Shown here: in pieces, positions 46,315 to 56,545 of the stretch | Position numbering within the stretch: position 1 is the stretch's first letter | Layout of the letters: each line of letters opens with the position of its first letter | DNA from: Beta vulgaris subsp. vulgaris | Lineage: Eukaryota; Streptophyta; Magnoliopsida; Caryophyllales; Amaranthaceae | Direction of reading: 5' to 3' | Assembly (NCBI RefSeq): GCF_026745355.1 | Contig: NC_079203.1 | Location: 1,741,249-1,805,248 of the forward strand | Length of the DNA: 64,000 bases | Program-made: the position numbers and the translations under genes | Notes under the pieces: generated by a model | Databases searched by the model: none | Seen by the model: only the letters and a program-made list of their open reading frames with translations | What the model was told of the DNA's origin: nothing

Positions 46315-47307
46315 TTATTGATTGATAGAGCACACAAATGAATCTTCTAAAATTGCTAGCTCAGAGTCTCCAACACCACCTGCAGTACCAGCAGCTTTGT
46401 TGATATAGCTCGCAACCATTGTAGAAAACAACTGATGACCAGACGTACAACTATTTGCGTCATTGCTCTTGTACTTGAGCAGGATCACATCTATTTTTAC
46501 GTCGCTTACCAAATTCCACTTCTTGCCCGCGATCACAATGGGTGGACTAATAGTAACACATTTATTAGGCACTTGCTCGTTCGATTGATGGACAGCTTTT
46601 GAGATCTTTCCCCAGTTGGTCTCGAGATCTATCATTTTATCATCTGGTTTAAAAGCTTTACTTGATCCACTATTGACGACGAGAGTCTCAATGTACTTGA
46701 ATCGCGCAGCCTCCGAAACCATTTGGATACTCATAAGAAGGAATCGGGCCACCTCCGCAGCTGACACTGGTGTTCTGTGGTCATAGAAGGCTACAATTTT
46801 CTTCCGTAATTCCTGAATCCCCAAGGCAAGGTCCTTCCTAGAGCCGCCCACTGCCTGTATGCTATTATAGTTGCTGTCATATTGAAGTGTTGGTTGATTA
46901 TCGTTCTTATCAAAAAGTTTAGACCTTGCAGATCTAACATCTAGCTCATTAAAGAATGTGCCTTTAGTTTGGCCACCAACACGATAAGCCACCAGATACA
47001 CATTATCAACTCTTATGGCTAAGGTGACCCATTGTGCTGCGGTAACTTTAAGGTTCACATAAACATATTCCGCGTCTGCTGGTAAGGTTGCTTGTGTCAC
47101 TCGAATGTTGCAAGCCTTTGTTGCTTCCAATCTTGTGCGTAAATTCGTCAAGAACTGAGAGTAGGCTTTTGTACCGCTGTTGAGGTCGTATGTTTCAGTA
47201 GGGTAAGCTAGTGCTGATGATGGTCTCATTACTAAGATAATGCACCAAAAGCATACTGTTGCAGCTATTCTGTGTGCTATAAGTATATATGTCAAAATGT
47301 TAACCAA
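46315..47307 (-). CDS. Type-1 ribosome-inactivating protein, copy A
   Basis: Encodes a 330-residue single-chain rRNA N-glycosidase, an enzyme that removes one adenine from the sarcin-ricin loop of large-subunit rRNA and so stops translation; plant RIPs are defence proteins. The fold's key residues are all there: Tyr104 (DNVYLVAYR), Tyr147 (DSNYNSIQ), Glu199 and Arg202 (QMVSEAARFKYIE) and Trp232 (NWGKISKAV). No lectin chain follows, hence type 1. There is no intron. Compared with copy B, 27 bp are missing at the start, including B's likely ATG, and 36 bp after the signal peptide; an upstream in-frame ATG (MVNILTYILI) now runs into the hydrophobic signal segment. The next Met (27) would give a form without a signal peptide. 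All indels are multiples of three, which suggests it stayed coding. Confidence 0.85.
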   Translation of the reverse strand: MVNILTYILIAHRIAATVCFWCIILVMRPSSALAYPTETYDLNSGTKAYSQFLTNLRTRLEATKACNIRVTQATLPADAEYVYVNLKVTAAQWVTLAIRVDNVYLVAYRVGGQTKGTFFNELDVRSARSKLFDKNDNQPTLQYDSNYNSIQAVGGSRKDLALGIQELRKKIVAFYDHRTPVSAAEVARFLLMSIQMVSEAARFKYIETLVVNSGSSKAFKPDDKMIDLETNWGKISKAVHQSNEQVPNKCVTISPPIVIAGKKWNLVSDVKIDVILLKYKSNDANSCTSGHQLFSTMVASYINKAAGTAGGVGDSELAILEDSFVCSINQ

Positions 47308-47339
47308 ATATGTATCAGCTCATAACATATACTTTTATT

Positions 47340-48187
47340 TCTTTTAGATGATACATGATAGAGAGAGGGAATGGCAACGGGTCGGATTTAGACCGGAGTA
47401 TGCATAATCCGACTCCGACCCTACAGAAAGTCGGATTTTAAATCTGAGTCCGACTTCGACTTTGAAAATCCGAATCCGACCCGACTTAAAATCCGAACAT
47501 CCGACTCCTAGATCCGACTCGACTTAAAATCCGGACATCCGACTTAAAATCCGAACATCCGACTCTGAACCTGATCCGACTTATTTTTCTTCCAATTTTT
47601 TATAATAGAATAGTCTTCTATAATACAGTAATTTAATCATTACAATTTATTCTAATCATCATATGAAAATCCTATATAGTACAAATAATCTTGGGAAAAT
47701 CATGTATAACACAATTGGCTGAAAGTCGAAGTCAGATTATACATGAATAATACATTATATAAATAAGAAAAAAGGATTGATTGACTCAAAGTCGGAGTCG
47801 GATTCGGATGTCGGATTATTCTATGAGATCCTACTCCGACCCTCCTCCGACTCGGAGTCGGATTTTTTAAACGGAGTCGGAATCGGATTACTTTTTTGTC
47901 GGAGTCAACTCGAATTTTTTCCTTCGAATCGGAGCGGATTAGGGTCGGATTTGGACTGGATTGTCATCCCTACTTATAATAGGGGATTTTGGGAACAAAC
48001 TTGGGGGAAAATAAAAGGCGTCTTGGGAAGACTGTCAGAAATGTAGAGTCTAATTAGTGTATTATAAGTTCTAAGAGAAAAGATTTTGAGTTTTACAGAC
48101 ACACAAGTTAACAAAGGTAGAGAGAAAAAGAAGAGGACAACAAGGTTGGTTAATTTCCCTTTTGAACTAAGGAAAATGGTTCGCGAC
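47340..48187. other. Insertion present in copy A only
   Basis: Copy B runs straight from CATAACATATACTT to TAATATTTCATCC (near 59130). Copy A has about 850 extra bases here, containing the hAT-like element at 47369-47973 and about 200 bp of unassigned sequence. It sits upstream of RIP copy A and may have displaced its promoter. Confidence 0.7.
47369..47973. mobile_element. hAT-like non-autonomous element with GTCGGA repeats
   Basis: The ends AGGGAATGGCAACGGGTC and (complement) AGGGATGACAATCC form imperfect inverted repeats typical of hAT-type elements that start with AGGGATGGCAA. Many copies of TCCGACTC / GAGTCGGA are inverted about the centre. No 8-bp duplication could be confirmed. Confidence 0.5.
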
Positions 48188-48189
48188 AC

Positions 48190-48565
48190 ATACTTTAATA
48201 TTCTATCCGTCTCAAGGTATAGTGCTCACTTTTCATTTTTCACGCAAATTAATAAAAATGGAATGAGTAGTATGATTTTTAAAAAATGTACTTAGTGAAG
48301 TGCTTTTTTTGATACTTTTGTATTGAAACTAGTTCTTTATTTTCTTTTTCCTTTAACAAAATCAAAAGGAACTAGATGTTTCTTGGAATGGTGTTAAGCA
48401 ATAAATGAGGTCACATGTTTTGAGAGAAAAGTAAGGGTAATTTGAAAAGTTTGTGTATAAATTAATGATAATTTAGTCCAAACAAACTGATTAAAAAAAA
48501 AAATATGCACAACATTTTGGGACAACTCAAAAAAAGAATGTAAGTACTATATTATGGAATAGAGA
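48190..48565. mobile_element. Old Stowaway-like MITE (shared, copy A)
   Basis: TATCCGTCTCAAGGTATAGT at one end and complementary ACTATATTATGGAATAGAGA at the other give inverted ends. The same element is at 59135-59515 in copy B, so it predates the duplication. Confidence 0.6.
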
Positions 48566-48622
48566 CAATATTAAATAAAGATATACTTGCCTGCAACAAT
48601 AAAAACGATGTACTTGTACTTA

Positions 48623-48982
48623 GGCTCCGTTTGGTAGGGCGTAAAACGTTTTCCCAGAAAACTGTTTTCTTCTTTTTTTAGTTTTACATTGTTTGGTTGG
48701 CAAAAGAGTGTAAAACCATTTTTCCTTGGGGTAAAATTACTCTTCCAATGATGGAAAACCATTTTCCTTTCAAAATAAAGGGAAAACTATCTTCCTTATC
48801 TCTCTTGTACACTCCTCTCCCTACCTCCTTACTTTACCTTCCATTTTCCTTTCGTTTCATCATTTTTCTTACATCAAACCAAACAACGGAAAACTAATTT
48901 TGGAATTGTGTTTTTCATTGTAAATTATTTTCCATGAAAATCATTTTACACTAAAAATGTTTTACGCCTACCAAACGGAGCC
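48623..48982. mobile_element. Tourist-type MITE, copy A only
   Basis: Inverted ends GGCTCCGTTTGGTAGG are the same at both sides. The flanks are TTA (48620-48622) and GTA (48983-48985), a slightly mutated duplication. Copy B has the empty site near 59562. Same family as the MITE in the NLR intron (31234-31576). Confidence 0.9.
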
Positions 48983-49049
48983 GTAGTGGAAAAATGCTAG
49001 TATATGATGACAAGAATTATATTAAGACAAACATCTACTCAGAGAGGTA

Positions 49050-49357
49050 CTCCCTCCGTTTCCTAAAGATCTTCCCTCTTTCCATTTAAGTGCGTTTCCA
49101 AAAGATTTTCCCTCTTTTACTTTATTCCTTATTTGAAATTTTTTTCCCGTTTTACCCTCTCATGTCCCTATCATATGGTCCACCATTACATTATTAATTC
49201 AATTTTACTCCCTTTCTCTCTCCTACTTTAACCCATTTTTATTTATTTATTTATCTTAACCCCTTTCTCTCTCCTACTTTACCCACCCTACACAACTTGA
49301 TTTTTATTGGTATCTGTAGTAACAGTAACAAGGAAGATCTATAGAAAATGGAGGTAG
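49050..49357. mobile_element. Stowaway MITE, copy A only
   Basis: The ends CTCCCTCCGTTTCC... and (complement) CTACCTCCATTTTC... are flanked by TA on both sides. Copy B has a clean empty site GAGGTAAATG at 59628-59637. Confidence 0.9.
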
Positions 49358-49422
49358 TAAATGTTAACATACAACGATCTAACCTGGCCTGTCTAATCAT
49401 TATAGCGACTTCATTTATAATA

Positions 49423-49721
49423 CTTTCTTCGTTCCAAATTAAATGCAACAATTTAGATGACACATTTTCTTAGGCAAATTACTTAGGGTGAGATTAAGAA
49501 AAAGGTAAGGGCATGTGACTAAGTTAATAAAGAGAGAGAAATTCGGACCATATAAAAATAAGGGCATGTGACTAAGTTAATAAGACTTAATTAGTTTTAG
49601 TAGGGGTATATTCGTAATTTTACTCAAAATCTTTACCAAGAATAGAAAGAAGTAAAATGTTGCATTTAATTTAAAATTGCCGTTTTTAAAAACTGTTGCA
49701 TATAATTTAAAACGGAGGAAG
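49423..49721. mobile_element. Stowaway MITE (shared, copy A)
   Basis: Inverted ends CTTTCTTCGTTCCAAATTAA / CTTCCTCCGTTTTAAATTAT with TA duplications. The orthologous copy is at 59694-59993, so insertion came before the segmental duplication. Confidence 0.85.
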
Positions 49722-49723
49722 TA

Positions 49724-50385
49724 CTACCTTTGTTTCTTACTTTTTCTTTCATCTATACAGTGCAACTTTCAGTTTGCTAAAGTAGAGTTTGACCAATTAT
49801 GAAAGTTCAATATTTTTAGAATACATGTGTATAGACGAACCTTAGAAAATTAAACATAATTATGTTTTTTTTTACCGTATAAATAATGAATAATGATCGA
49901 AGTGAGATATGTGATAGAAGCAACAAGTGAAAATGCAAGTGCCAAGGTTATAGTGTGAGCCATTTGTTTTTAATTAGCGTTAAAATTATTGAGAAACCGA
50001 TGGAATACTTAATTTTATAATGAATCATATATTTTATTGCGTGTTACAATAATCAATTATTTGCCAACAAGCTTCTCAAAAGAAAAAAAAAAACTTTATA
50101 TTTGCTAAGCAAACACCTATAAAATTTGAACATCTACTTGGAGTTTTAATCTATAAAAGCAACTAGCCAATACCTAACAGCTACACCGAAACGCTAATAA
50201 CTACTACAATAGCTAGCCACTACCATGCAAAGAATTTCATAGCTTATTCGTCTCAATTATTATTGTCAATTATCATCCGATCCCAAATTTTAGAATAACT
50301 AGTAAGCATTCAGTATTTCTTAATTCTTTTTATTATGAAGACTAATTTTGATTGCGAAAAAAGAAAAAGACTAGTTCGAATATTG
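49724..50385. other. AT-rich duplicated DNA without gene
   Basis: Matches 59996-61110 of copy B, where a LINE tail and a Stowaway MITE are inserted. No coding region was seen. Confidence 0.6.
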
Positions 50386-50389
50386 GCCC

Positions 50390-50800
50390 TGTTTGGCAAG
50401 TATAGTTTAAAGTTTAGTTGTTAGAGTTTAGAGTTTGCTGATAGAGTTTTAACTTTTTGTTCAACAGATTTGACTGCTGATTTGACAACTTTTTTTATAC
50501 ATGTGTTTGGTAACAATTAACTAATTGCTAAAAGTTGATTTTCATTTGTTTGTGTGAAATGGCATTTATAGACATTTTAATACATATATAATATTATTAT
50601 TAAAGACAAAAAAAATCATTTAACATATTTTTATCCTCTAAAGAAAAAAGCTCTTATTATGAGCTTGTTCATTTTGAGAGTTTTTATTCCAAAAGTCTCT
50701 CTAAAACTCTCTTTTACCAAACACCCCTTTTATAGTTTTTAACTAATTAAAACTCTAAAAGTAGTCCAAAACTCTCATTTTGCTCCAAAATTGTGAAACA
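50390..50800 (+). mobile_element. MITE-like element (shared, copy A)
   Basis: GGCCCTGTTTGGCAAGTATA at the left and CCAAACACCCC plus CAAAACTCTC words near the right mark the element, with the AAAGCTC...GAGCTTG palindrome at the centre. Other copies are at 61120-61555 and, inverted, 30335-30765. Confidence 0.6.
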
Positions 50801-50883
50801 CTCCCATAAGCTACACATGTGGATGTGGAAGAGAAAGGTGAAATTTTTGCTTTCCCTTTGAAGTAAGTTTACATGTTAATTTT

Positions 50884-51959
50884 AGGGTTTTTTCATCACG
50901 TACCCCTGTGGTTTTTCAAAATTCATGGGATACCCCTGGTTTTTAATAAATACACCAGATACCCTTACTATTTTCACAAAATGCATGATATGCCCTTAAT
51001 GACTAATGGTTTCAAGTTTCCGTTAGTCATTAATCCTAATTAATTAACTCTTTGAACCCTAATTAACCCCTCTAATCCTAACCCCAAAACCCTAAACCGA
51101 ACCCCTAATCCCCTAACACCTAACCCCCACCCTAAACCCTAACTCTAATCACCCAACCACCCCTTCCTCCACCCCCCGTAGCCCACCCTCTCCTCCACCC
51201 CCGTTGCCACCCCCTTCCCACACCCGCAGCAGCCCCTCCCCCACACTCGTCGCATCCCCTCGCCGCACCCCTCATAGCCCACCAACCCCCGTAGCCACCA
51301 CATCTCGCTGCTTCCTCCTCACCCTCGGTTTCTCTCCTCTTTGTGAACCACCACGTCACAACGTGTTGTATGTTGCCACCGCAACACAGTAGTCCATTCG
51401 CATGAGTATGTGTGTTTGTTTTGGAAGAAGAGAGGGTGGGGGAATTTAACGGGATTCGACGAGGGTGGGGGTGAATTCAACGCGATTCAATGAGGGTGGG
51501 GGGAATTCAATGGGATTCGACGGGGTGGGGGACTTTGATGGAAATCGACGAGGGTGGGGAGTTCGACGGAAAATCGATGGGGTAAGGAGTTCGACGAAAA
51601 ATCGATGGGGTGGGGAAGAGGGTTGTGCGGGGTAGGGGAAGGGGGCCTGGGGGTAAGGGAGGGGGTTGTTGGGGGTGGTGGGAGGGTGGGGATGCTGGGG
51701 GTGGTGGGAAGGTGGGGGAGGGGTGGTGGACTGGTGGTTAAGGTTAGGGTTAGAATTTAGGGTTAAGGTTCGGGTAGGTGTTAGGATTAAGGTTTAAAAT
51801 AGAAAATTATGGTTAATGACTAACGAAAACTTGATACCGTTAGTCATTAAGGACATTTCATGCATTTTGTGGAAATGATAAGGGTACCTGGTGCATTTTT
51901 TTAAAATTAGGGGTACCCCATGAATTTTGCTAAGTACAGGAACACCTGGTGAAAAAACC
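50884..51959. mobile_element. Mutator-like element with long inverted repeats, copy A only
   Basis: The ends are AGGGTTTTTTCATCACG and (complement) GGTTTTTTCACCAGGTG. Similarity of the two arms goes on for more than 150 bp (ATACCCTTA..., CTTAATGACTAA...). A perfect 9-bp duplication GTTAATTTT flanks it (50875-50883 and 51960-51968) and copy B has the single empty site at 61625-61633. A 9-bp TSD with long TIRs is typical of MULEs. The inside is C-rich on the left (CCCTAACCCC-like words) and G-rich on the right, with no transposase. Open frames there are by-products of this skewed composition. Confidence 0.93.
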
Positions 51960-52543
51960 GTTAATTTTGTGGTCTGATTTGAACTGAGATCAGCTAGATC
52001 AAACTTCAACTATGATGTTATATTATAATGGATCATTCGGACATTTAATTTGTAATATAATCTGGACATTATGAAATTTGTTCTGCGACATTTGATATTG
52101 ACCAAACTATATAAATCTATAACCAAGACTCATAATTTTTTTAAAAGGAACAAGACTTGGTTATGTGTACCGAAATGAGAAAAAAAAAAAAAAAAACTGT
52201 ATCAGAAGAAGGAAATCATAGACAGGCAAAAGTAGACTCATAGGAAAAACTACTTGAAAATTTTATATTTCTAATTAAGAGAGAAACTTACAACAATTCA
52301 CAGCATTGAGGGTTAAGTTGGAGGGAGGCTGAATGGCAGCTAATAAGTAGTAGAAACTAGAAAGGTTTGTGGGCTATGGGTGATTCAATTAAAGGATAAC
52401 CATAACGATAACTTAAATAGGCGAGGGGTATTGGTGCGACAATTATTTAACAAGTTAAATAATAAGACAAATCTCATTAGCATCCACACTCTAAACATAT
52501 TTTAACTTAACTAATAATGCGCATCCACACTCTAAATATATTA

Positions 52544-52751
52544 TTTTCTCCGTTTCAATTTAGTTGTGACACTTTTAAAATTAAGAATTTCTAGCTAATT
52601 TTTGAAGAGGAGAGAGATTAAAAAAGAAAATAAAAGGGTCCTATGTGATAGGAGAGAGATTGAGAGAAGTTTTTACAAAAAATAAAAGTGTCACAACGAA
52701 ATTGAAACTTTCTAAAATAAATAGTGTCACAACTAAATTGAAACGGGAAAA
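52544..52751. mobile_element. Stowaway-like MITE
   Basis: TTTTCTCCGTTTCAATTTAG and, complemented, TTTTCCCGTTTCAATTTAG form strong inverted repeats that continue GTTGTGACAC. It lies just outside the right edge of duplication copy A. Confidence 0.8.
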
Positions 52752-53350
52752 GCATTAATATTGCTTATTCATCCTATAAGTCGATGTCAGAAATCCTCGT
52801 GCGGAGGGTCTCCTAACCTCCTCTTTCCTTACCTTTATAAAAAAAAAGTCGATGTCAGAAATAATTGACTTGGGGGACTCGTGGCCTGCTCAAGTGTATC
52901 ACGTGTTTCTCGTGGGTTTTTTTTGTGCTTTTTTTTGGTTTTTTGAGGAAGTTTGTCGTCAGAGGCGGATCCAGAATTCTAGATTTGGAAGGCACCTCAT
53001 CTATACATCAATTAAACCTACTAATTGGAAGTACGTAATATGCCTAATACACCTCAAATAATTTTATTGCAACATTGGACAATGAAGAGAAATTTAGATT
53101 TGACATCAAATAACATTAATATTGGTACACTTAATTTATTTTTAAAATGTTGTATTTAATAATTGTTAGGAATGAATTTGGAACTGAATAAAATTACAGT
53201 TGGACATTTTTTTCAAAAAATAAAAATAAAAAAAATTGTGTTGTAAAGATAAGTAGGGACAATAAATTAAACAAGATAATTTTGAAATAAACACAAGGAT
53301 GGAAACCGTATTTATTTCATAAACAACATATAGGTAAAGACCCAAAACAT
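52752..53350. other. AT-rich intergenic DNA
   Basis: No gene recognised. CAGAGGCGGATCCAGAATT near 52962 and GGGTCCGCTTCTG near 53622 are complementary in part, hinting at an old element around the Stowaway MITE. Confidence 0.4.
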
Positions 53351-53353
53351 ATA

Positions 53354-53570
53354 CTTCCTCCGTTTTTTTAGATGTTACACTTTCTATTTTAGGAAATTTT
53401 AAATTAGATGTTACACTTTTATTTTGGGTAATAACTTCTCTCTATCTCTCTCCTATTACATGTTCACATGGGACCCTTTTGTTTTTCATTCTCTCTATCT
53501 CTCTCCTCTCCACAAATTACTTAGGAGTCCGTGATTTGAAAAGTATAACATCTAAAAAAAACGGAGGAAG
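53354..53570. mobile_element. Stowaway MITE
   Basis: Near-perfect inverted ends CTTCCTCCGTTTTTTTAGAT with TA on both sides (53352-53353, 53571-53572). 217 bp. Confidence 0.92.
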
Positions 53571-53833
53571 TATTTATTTTATTTTGGGGGGAGCCTGTGC
53601 CACCCGGGATCCTTATTGGGTCCGCTTCTGTTTGTCGTAGCCTGCTGATGTGAAGCATTATGTAATTGTGATGGTGTAATATCACTGAATTTTTTACTCT
53701 GCCATTACTTGACTTCTTAATTTCCTAAGTATGTTAATAGATTAACTTGCACTTGTAGGTGCTGTTTGCTGGGCAATATTTAGTTATAGATATAGTTCGA
53801 TTGGCAAGTTTGAAATCTGTGTTGTACTAGTAG

Positions 53834-54260
53834 TAACTCAACTTCTATTTATCGCTCCCAAAACTACTTAAAATCGCCCAAAAATCATTTTTTAGACAAT
53901 TTTACGCTTCTTTCTTTTTTCACACCACCCACCATTCCCACCACCACCTGCGACCCCCTGGCCAGCCCCTGCCATCCCGGCCACCCCTGCCATCTCCTAC
54001 CTCCCCAACACCACCACCTTCGCGTCACCCCACCACCACCACCTTCGCGTCACCCCACCACCAACACAAATTTTTTTAGGAAGAGCAAACGTCCGGCCAG
54101 GACGATCGCCCCATGGCACGAACGTCCGGCCAGGACGTTCCGGCCATGGGGCGATCGTCCGGCCAGGACGATCCACCCATGGCCGGAATGTCCTGGCCGA
54201 ACGTTCGTGCTATGGGGCGATCGTCCTAGCCGGACGTTCGCTCTTCCCAAAAAAAATTTG
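53834..54260. mobile_element. Fold-back element with a CpG-rich hairpin core
   Basis: ACTTCTATTTATCGCTCCC then CTACTTAAAATCGCCC is related to both ends of the element at 61765-62230. A CAC/CCA-rich stretch follows. The core (54069-54246) is a large inverted repeat: GAGCAAACGTCCGGCC on the left pairs with GGCCGGACGTTCGCTC-like sequence on the right, arms of about 85 bp. GGCCAGGACG occurs repeatedly. The right end cannot be fixed. Confidence 0.6.
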
Positions 54261-54439
54261 TGTTTTTCGTATTGTTGAACCTCTTCATTGCACCATTGTT
54301 TGGTTTTCTTGACAATTTCTAGATGTCAACAAGTTAAACTAAACATAAGGTTCAGATCTTTCATAATTGTGTTCAGTTATAAGTAGAATAGATAAACCAT
54401 ATATTTCTAGATGTCAACAAGTTAAACTAAACAGTGGCT

Positions 54440-55155
54440 GTATTAGTTAAGGTAATTAGTTGATTCTTGTCCCCAACCAAGCACATGGTACCAGATTAGC
54501 AGGCATTCAACCTTAATTTGATTCCATAAATATGGACCATGTTACCAGATATCTGCTTGCCAACCAAATATCCTCGTAATTTTAATTTAGAATAAATTGT
54601 AACACCAGACAGCATAGCACCAAAATAAAAAATTAAGTAGGTAACGAAGTAAGATACTAAGGGGGTGTTTGGTATGATTAATGAAAACGGAATGGAAAGG
54701 ATTTGGATAAGAAGGGGAAATGGAAATAATAATTGTAACCTTTACTAGTTGTTTGGTATCATAGTGGGAAGGAAACAATTGAGAGGTTTATGATTGAGGA
54801 AGGAAACGTGATTTGTTTCCACTAATTTGATAAGGGTAACAAATGGGGGGATTGTGAATCCCTCCAGAAACGGTATTTGTTACTTAACACTCATACCAAA
54901 CAATTACAAATGGAAATGCTTATTGAATCCGTTTCCTATATCAAATTTTTCTATACCAAACACCCTCTAAGATGACATCTTTGCAAATCGCTTATTAGAG
55001 TTGTGATATTGATGTTTGAAAGCAGAAAGAGAGATAAAAGATTAGAACATGTCCCATCTTTCTATTATTTATGAAATGTATGTTGGATTAAGTGCCAATT
55101 TAGAATACATAGCTCATCAAATTCTCGATCGCGATGACATGATCTCTATTATATA
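54440..55155 (+). pseudogene. Relic of the NLR upstream region and exon 1 start
   Basis: 54440-54660 is similar to 29330-29570 (CACATGGTACCAGATTAGCA; AATAAATTGTAACACCAGA). After a MITE it continues to 55049, where ATGTCCCATCTTTCTATTA gives MSHLSIIYEMYVGLSANLEY. That matches NLR exon 1 (MSHLSIMLEMYVELSNKI). Homology ends after about 35 codons near 55150, with a stop. It shows that a second NLR copy once stood here. Confidence 0.8.
54661..54967. mobile_element. Tourist-type MITE in the NLR relic
   Basis: Inverted ends GGGGGTGTTTGGTAT / GAGGGTGTTTGGTAT and the duplication TAA (54658-54660 and 54968-54970). The homologous NLR upstream region at 29575 lacks it. Confidence 0.92.
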
Positions 55156-55415
55156 AGTCAAGGGAGGAGGTGCGGTGTCCTCTTTTGAAGTGACTAAAAT
55201 ACCCTAAATAATTTAAAACAATAATTTTCTTTTAATAAAAAATTGAAAAATGAGAATCAATAATGAAACTTGCCATATGAGTAGGTCAAAAATAGAATAT
55301 GTAATACTATTAATAACTTGAAAAACTAGATTGACACAATCAATTCACGAAATCAATTAGAATCTTTAACCAAAAAAAGCAATATATTGTGATAACATAA
55401 CATTTCATATTTACA
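55156..55415. other. AT-rich DNA between relic and copia fragment
   Basis: No feature recognised. Confidence 0.5.
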
Positions 55416-55422
55416 AAATTCA

Positions 55423-56393
55423 TATATCTGGTTCTGTATGTAGATGATATACTTATAGCTGCTAAGGTTAAGTCTGATATTCAGAGGTTGAAAGGTCTTC
55501 TCAGTGCTGAGTTTGAGATGAAAGATTTGGGTGCTGCAAAGAAGATTTTGGGGATGGAGATATATAGGGAAAGAGGTCAGAAGAAACTTTTCTTGTCTCA
55601 GAAAGGTTATATTCAGAAGATTCTATCAAGGTTTGGCATGACAACTGCAAAGCCTATAGACACTCCAAGTGCTTCAAATAATCATTTGTCTGTGGCTTTT
55701 GCACCCAAAACTGCTGAGGAGAAGGAGTACATGAGTCGGGTTCCTTATGCTAGTGCAGTAGGGAGTTTGATGTACGCTATGGTTTGCACTAGGCCGGATC
55801 TTGCACATGCAGTCAGTGTAGTTAGTAGGTTCATGGGTGATCCTGGTAAGGAGCATTGGCAGGCAGTCAAGAGGATTTTTAGGTACCTAAGAGGTACTTC
55901 TGATGTTGGTCTCATTTATGGGAATGATACCCAGTGTTTAGTCACTGGTTATTCGGATTCTGATTATGCTGGAGATGTTGACAGTAGGAGGTCAATGACT
56001 GGTTATGTATTTACTCTTGGTGGTTCTGTTGTTAGTTGGAAGGCAACTTTGCAGGCTACAGTTACTTTGTCTACTACTGAAGCAGAGTACATGGCATTGA
56101 CAGCAGCTGCTAAAGAGGGAATATGGCTAAAGGGACTAGTTAGTGATCTTGGGTTGCATCATGATCAGGCTACTGTTACTGTGACAGTCTGAGTGAATAT
56201 GTTTAGCTAAGGATCAAGTCCATCATGAGAGGACTAAACATATTGATGTGAGATACCATTTCCTAAGGAGTGAGACTAGGATTAAGGTGAAAAAGGTAGG
56301 AACTGCTGATAATCCTGCTGATATGTTCACCAAGCCGGTTCCGCAGAGTAAGTTTCAACATTGTTTGGACTTACTCAATGTTCGTGATTGTTA
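55423..56393 (+). pseudogene. Copia RT C-terminus and RNase H, one break
   Basis: Open from YVDDILIAAKVKSD through EFEMKDLGAAKKILGMEI to GYSDSDYAGDVDSRRSMTGY and LSTTEAEYMALTAAAKE, all typical copia RT/RNase H motifs. The frame breaks near 56190, and [19 protein letters not shown] and [10 protein letters not shown] complete RNase H in another frame, ending at about 56393. Otherwise well kept, so fairly young. Confidence 0.92.
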
Positions 56394-56545
56394 ATTGCCC
56401 TCTTGGGCAATTCTGGGGTCCTTAGGGACTAATCTGGTCTGGTTGTCTTTTGGGACAAATCTGGTGTTTGGGAGATTCTGGGCGTTGTGATCAATGCATC
56501 TGTTTTTCGGGGTATTGTGAGAGGATTCAAGTCAAGGTGGAGATT

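Larger units (their letters stand above)
45430..52450. repeat. Segmental duplication, copy A (partner 57070-62615)
   Basis: Homology starts at ACCACTGAAGATACAAAAAC (45463) and runs, with insertions on both sides, to about 52450 (AGGCGAGGGG). Both copies are in the same orientation, each with one RIP gene on the minus strand. The copies are roughly 85-90 percent identical by eye outside insertions. Copy A alone has the SMART element, a long insertion at 47340-48187, a Tourist MITE, a Stowaway MITE and a Mutator-like element. Confidence 0.93.

Noticed and set aside
51040..51160. Telomere-like CCCTAA words suggesting an interstitial telomere
   Set aside because: The words are irregular and confined to one arm of a MULE, with complementary words in the other arm, so an internal telomeric repeat array is not supported.
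51132..51760. Glycine-rich open frames on both strands
   Set aside because: They are a product of the C-rich and G-rich halves of the Mutator-like element. No transposase or captured gene is recognisable.
54050..54250. Repetitive open frame with GRSPHG/LAGR repeats
   Set aside because: It is the translation of the fold-back hairpin core; the repetition follows from the inverted DNA repeats.
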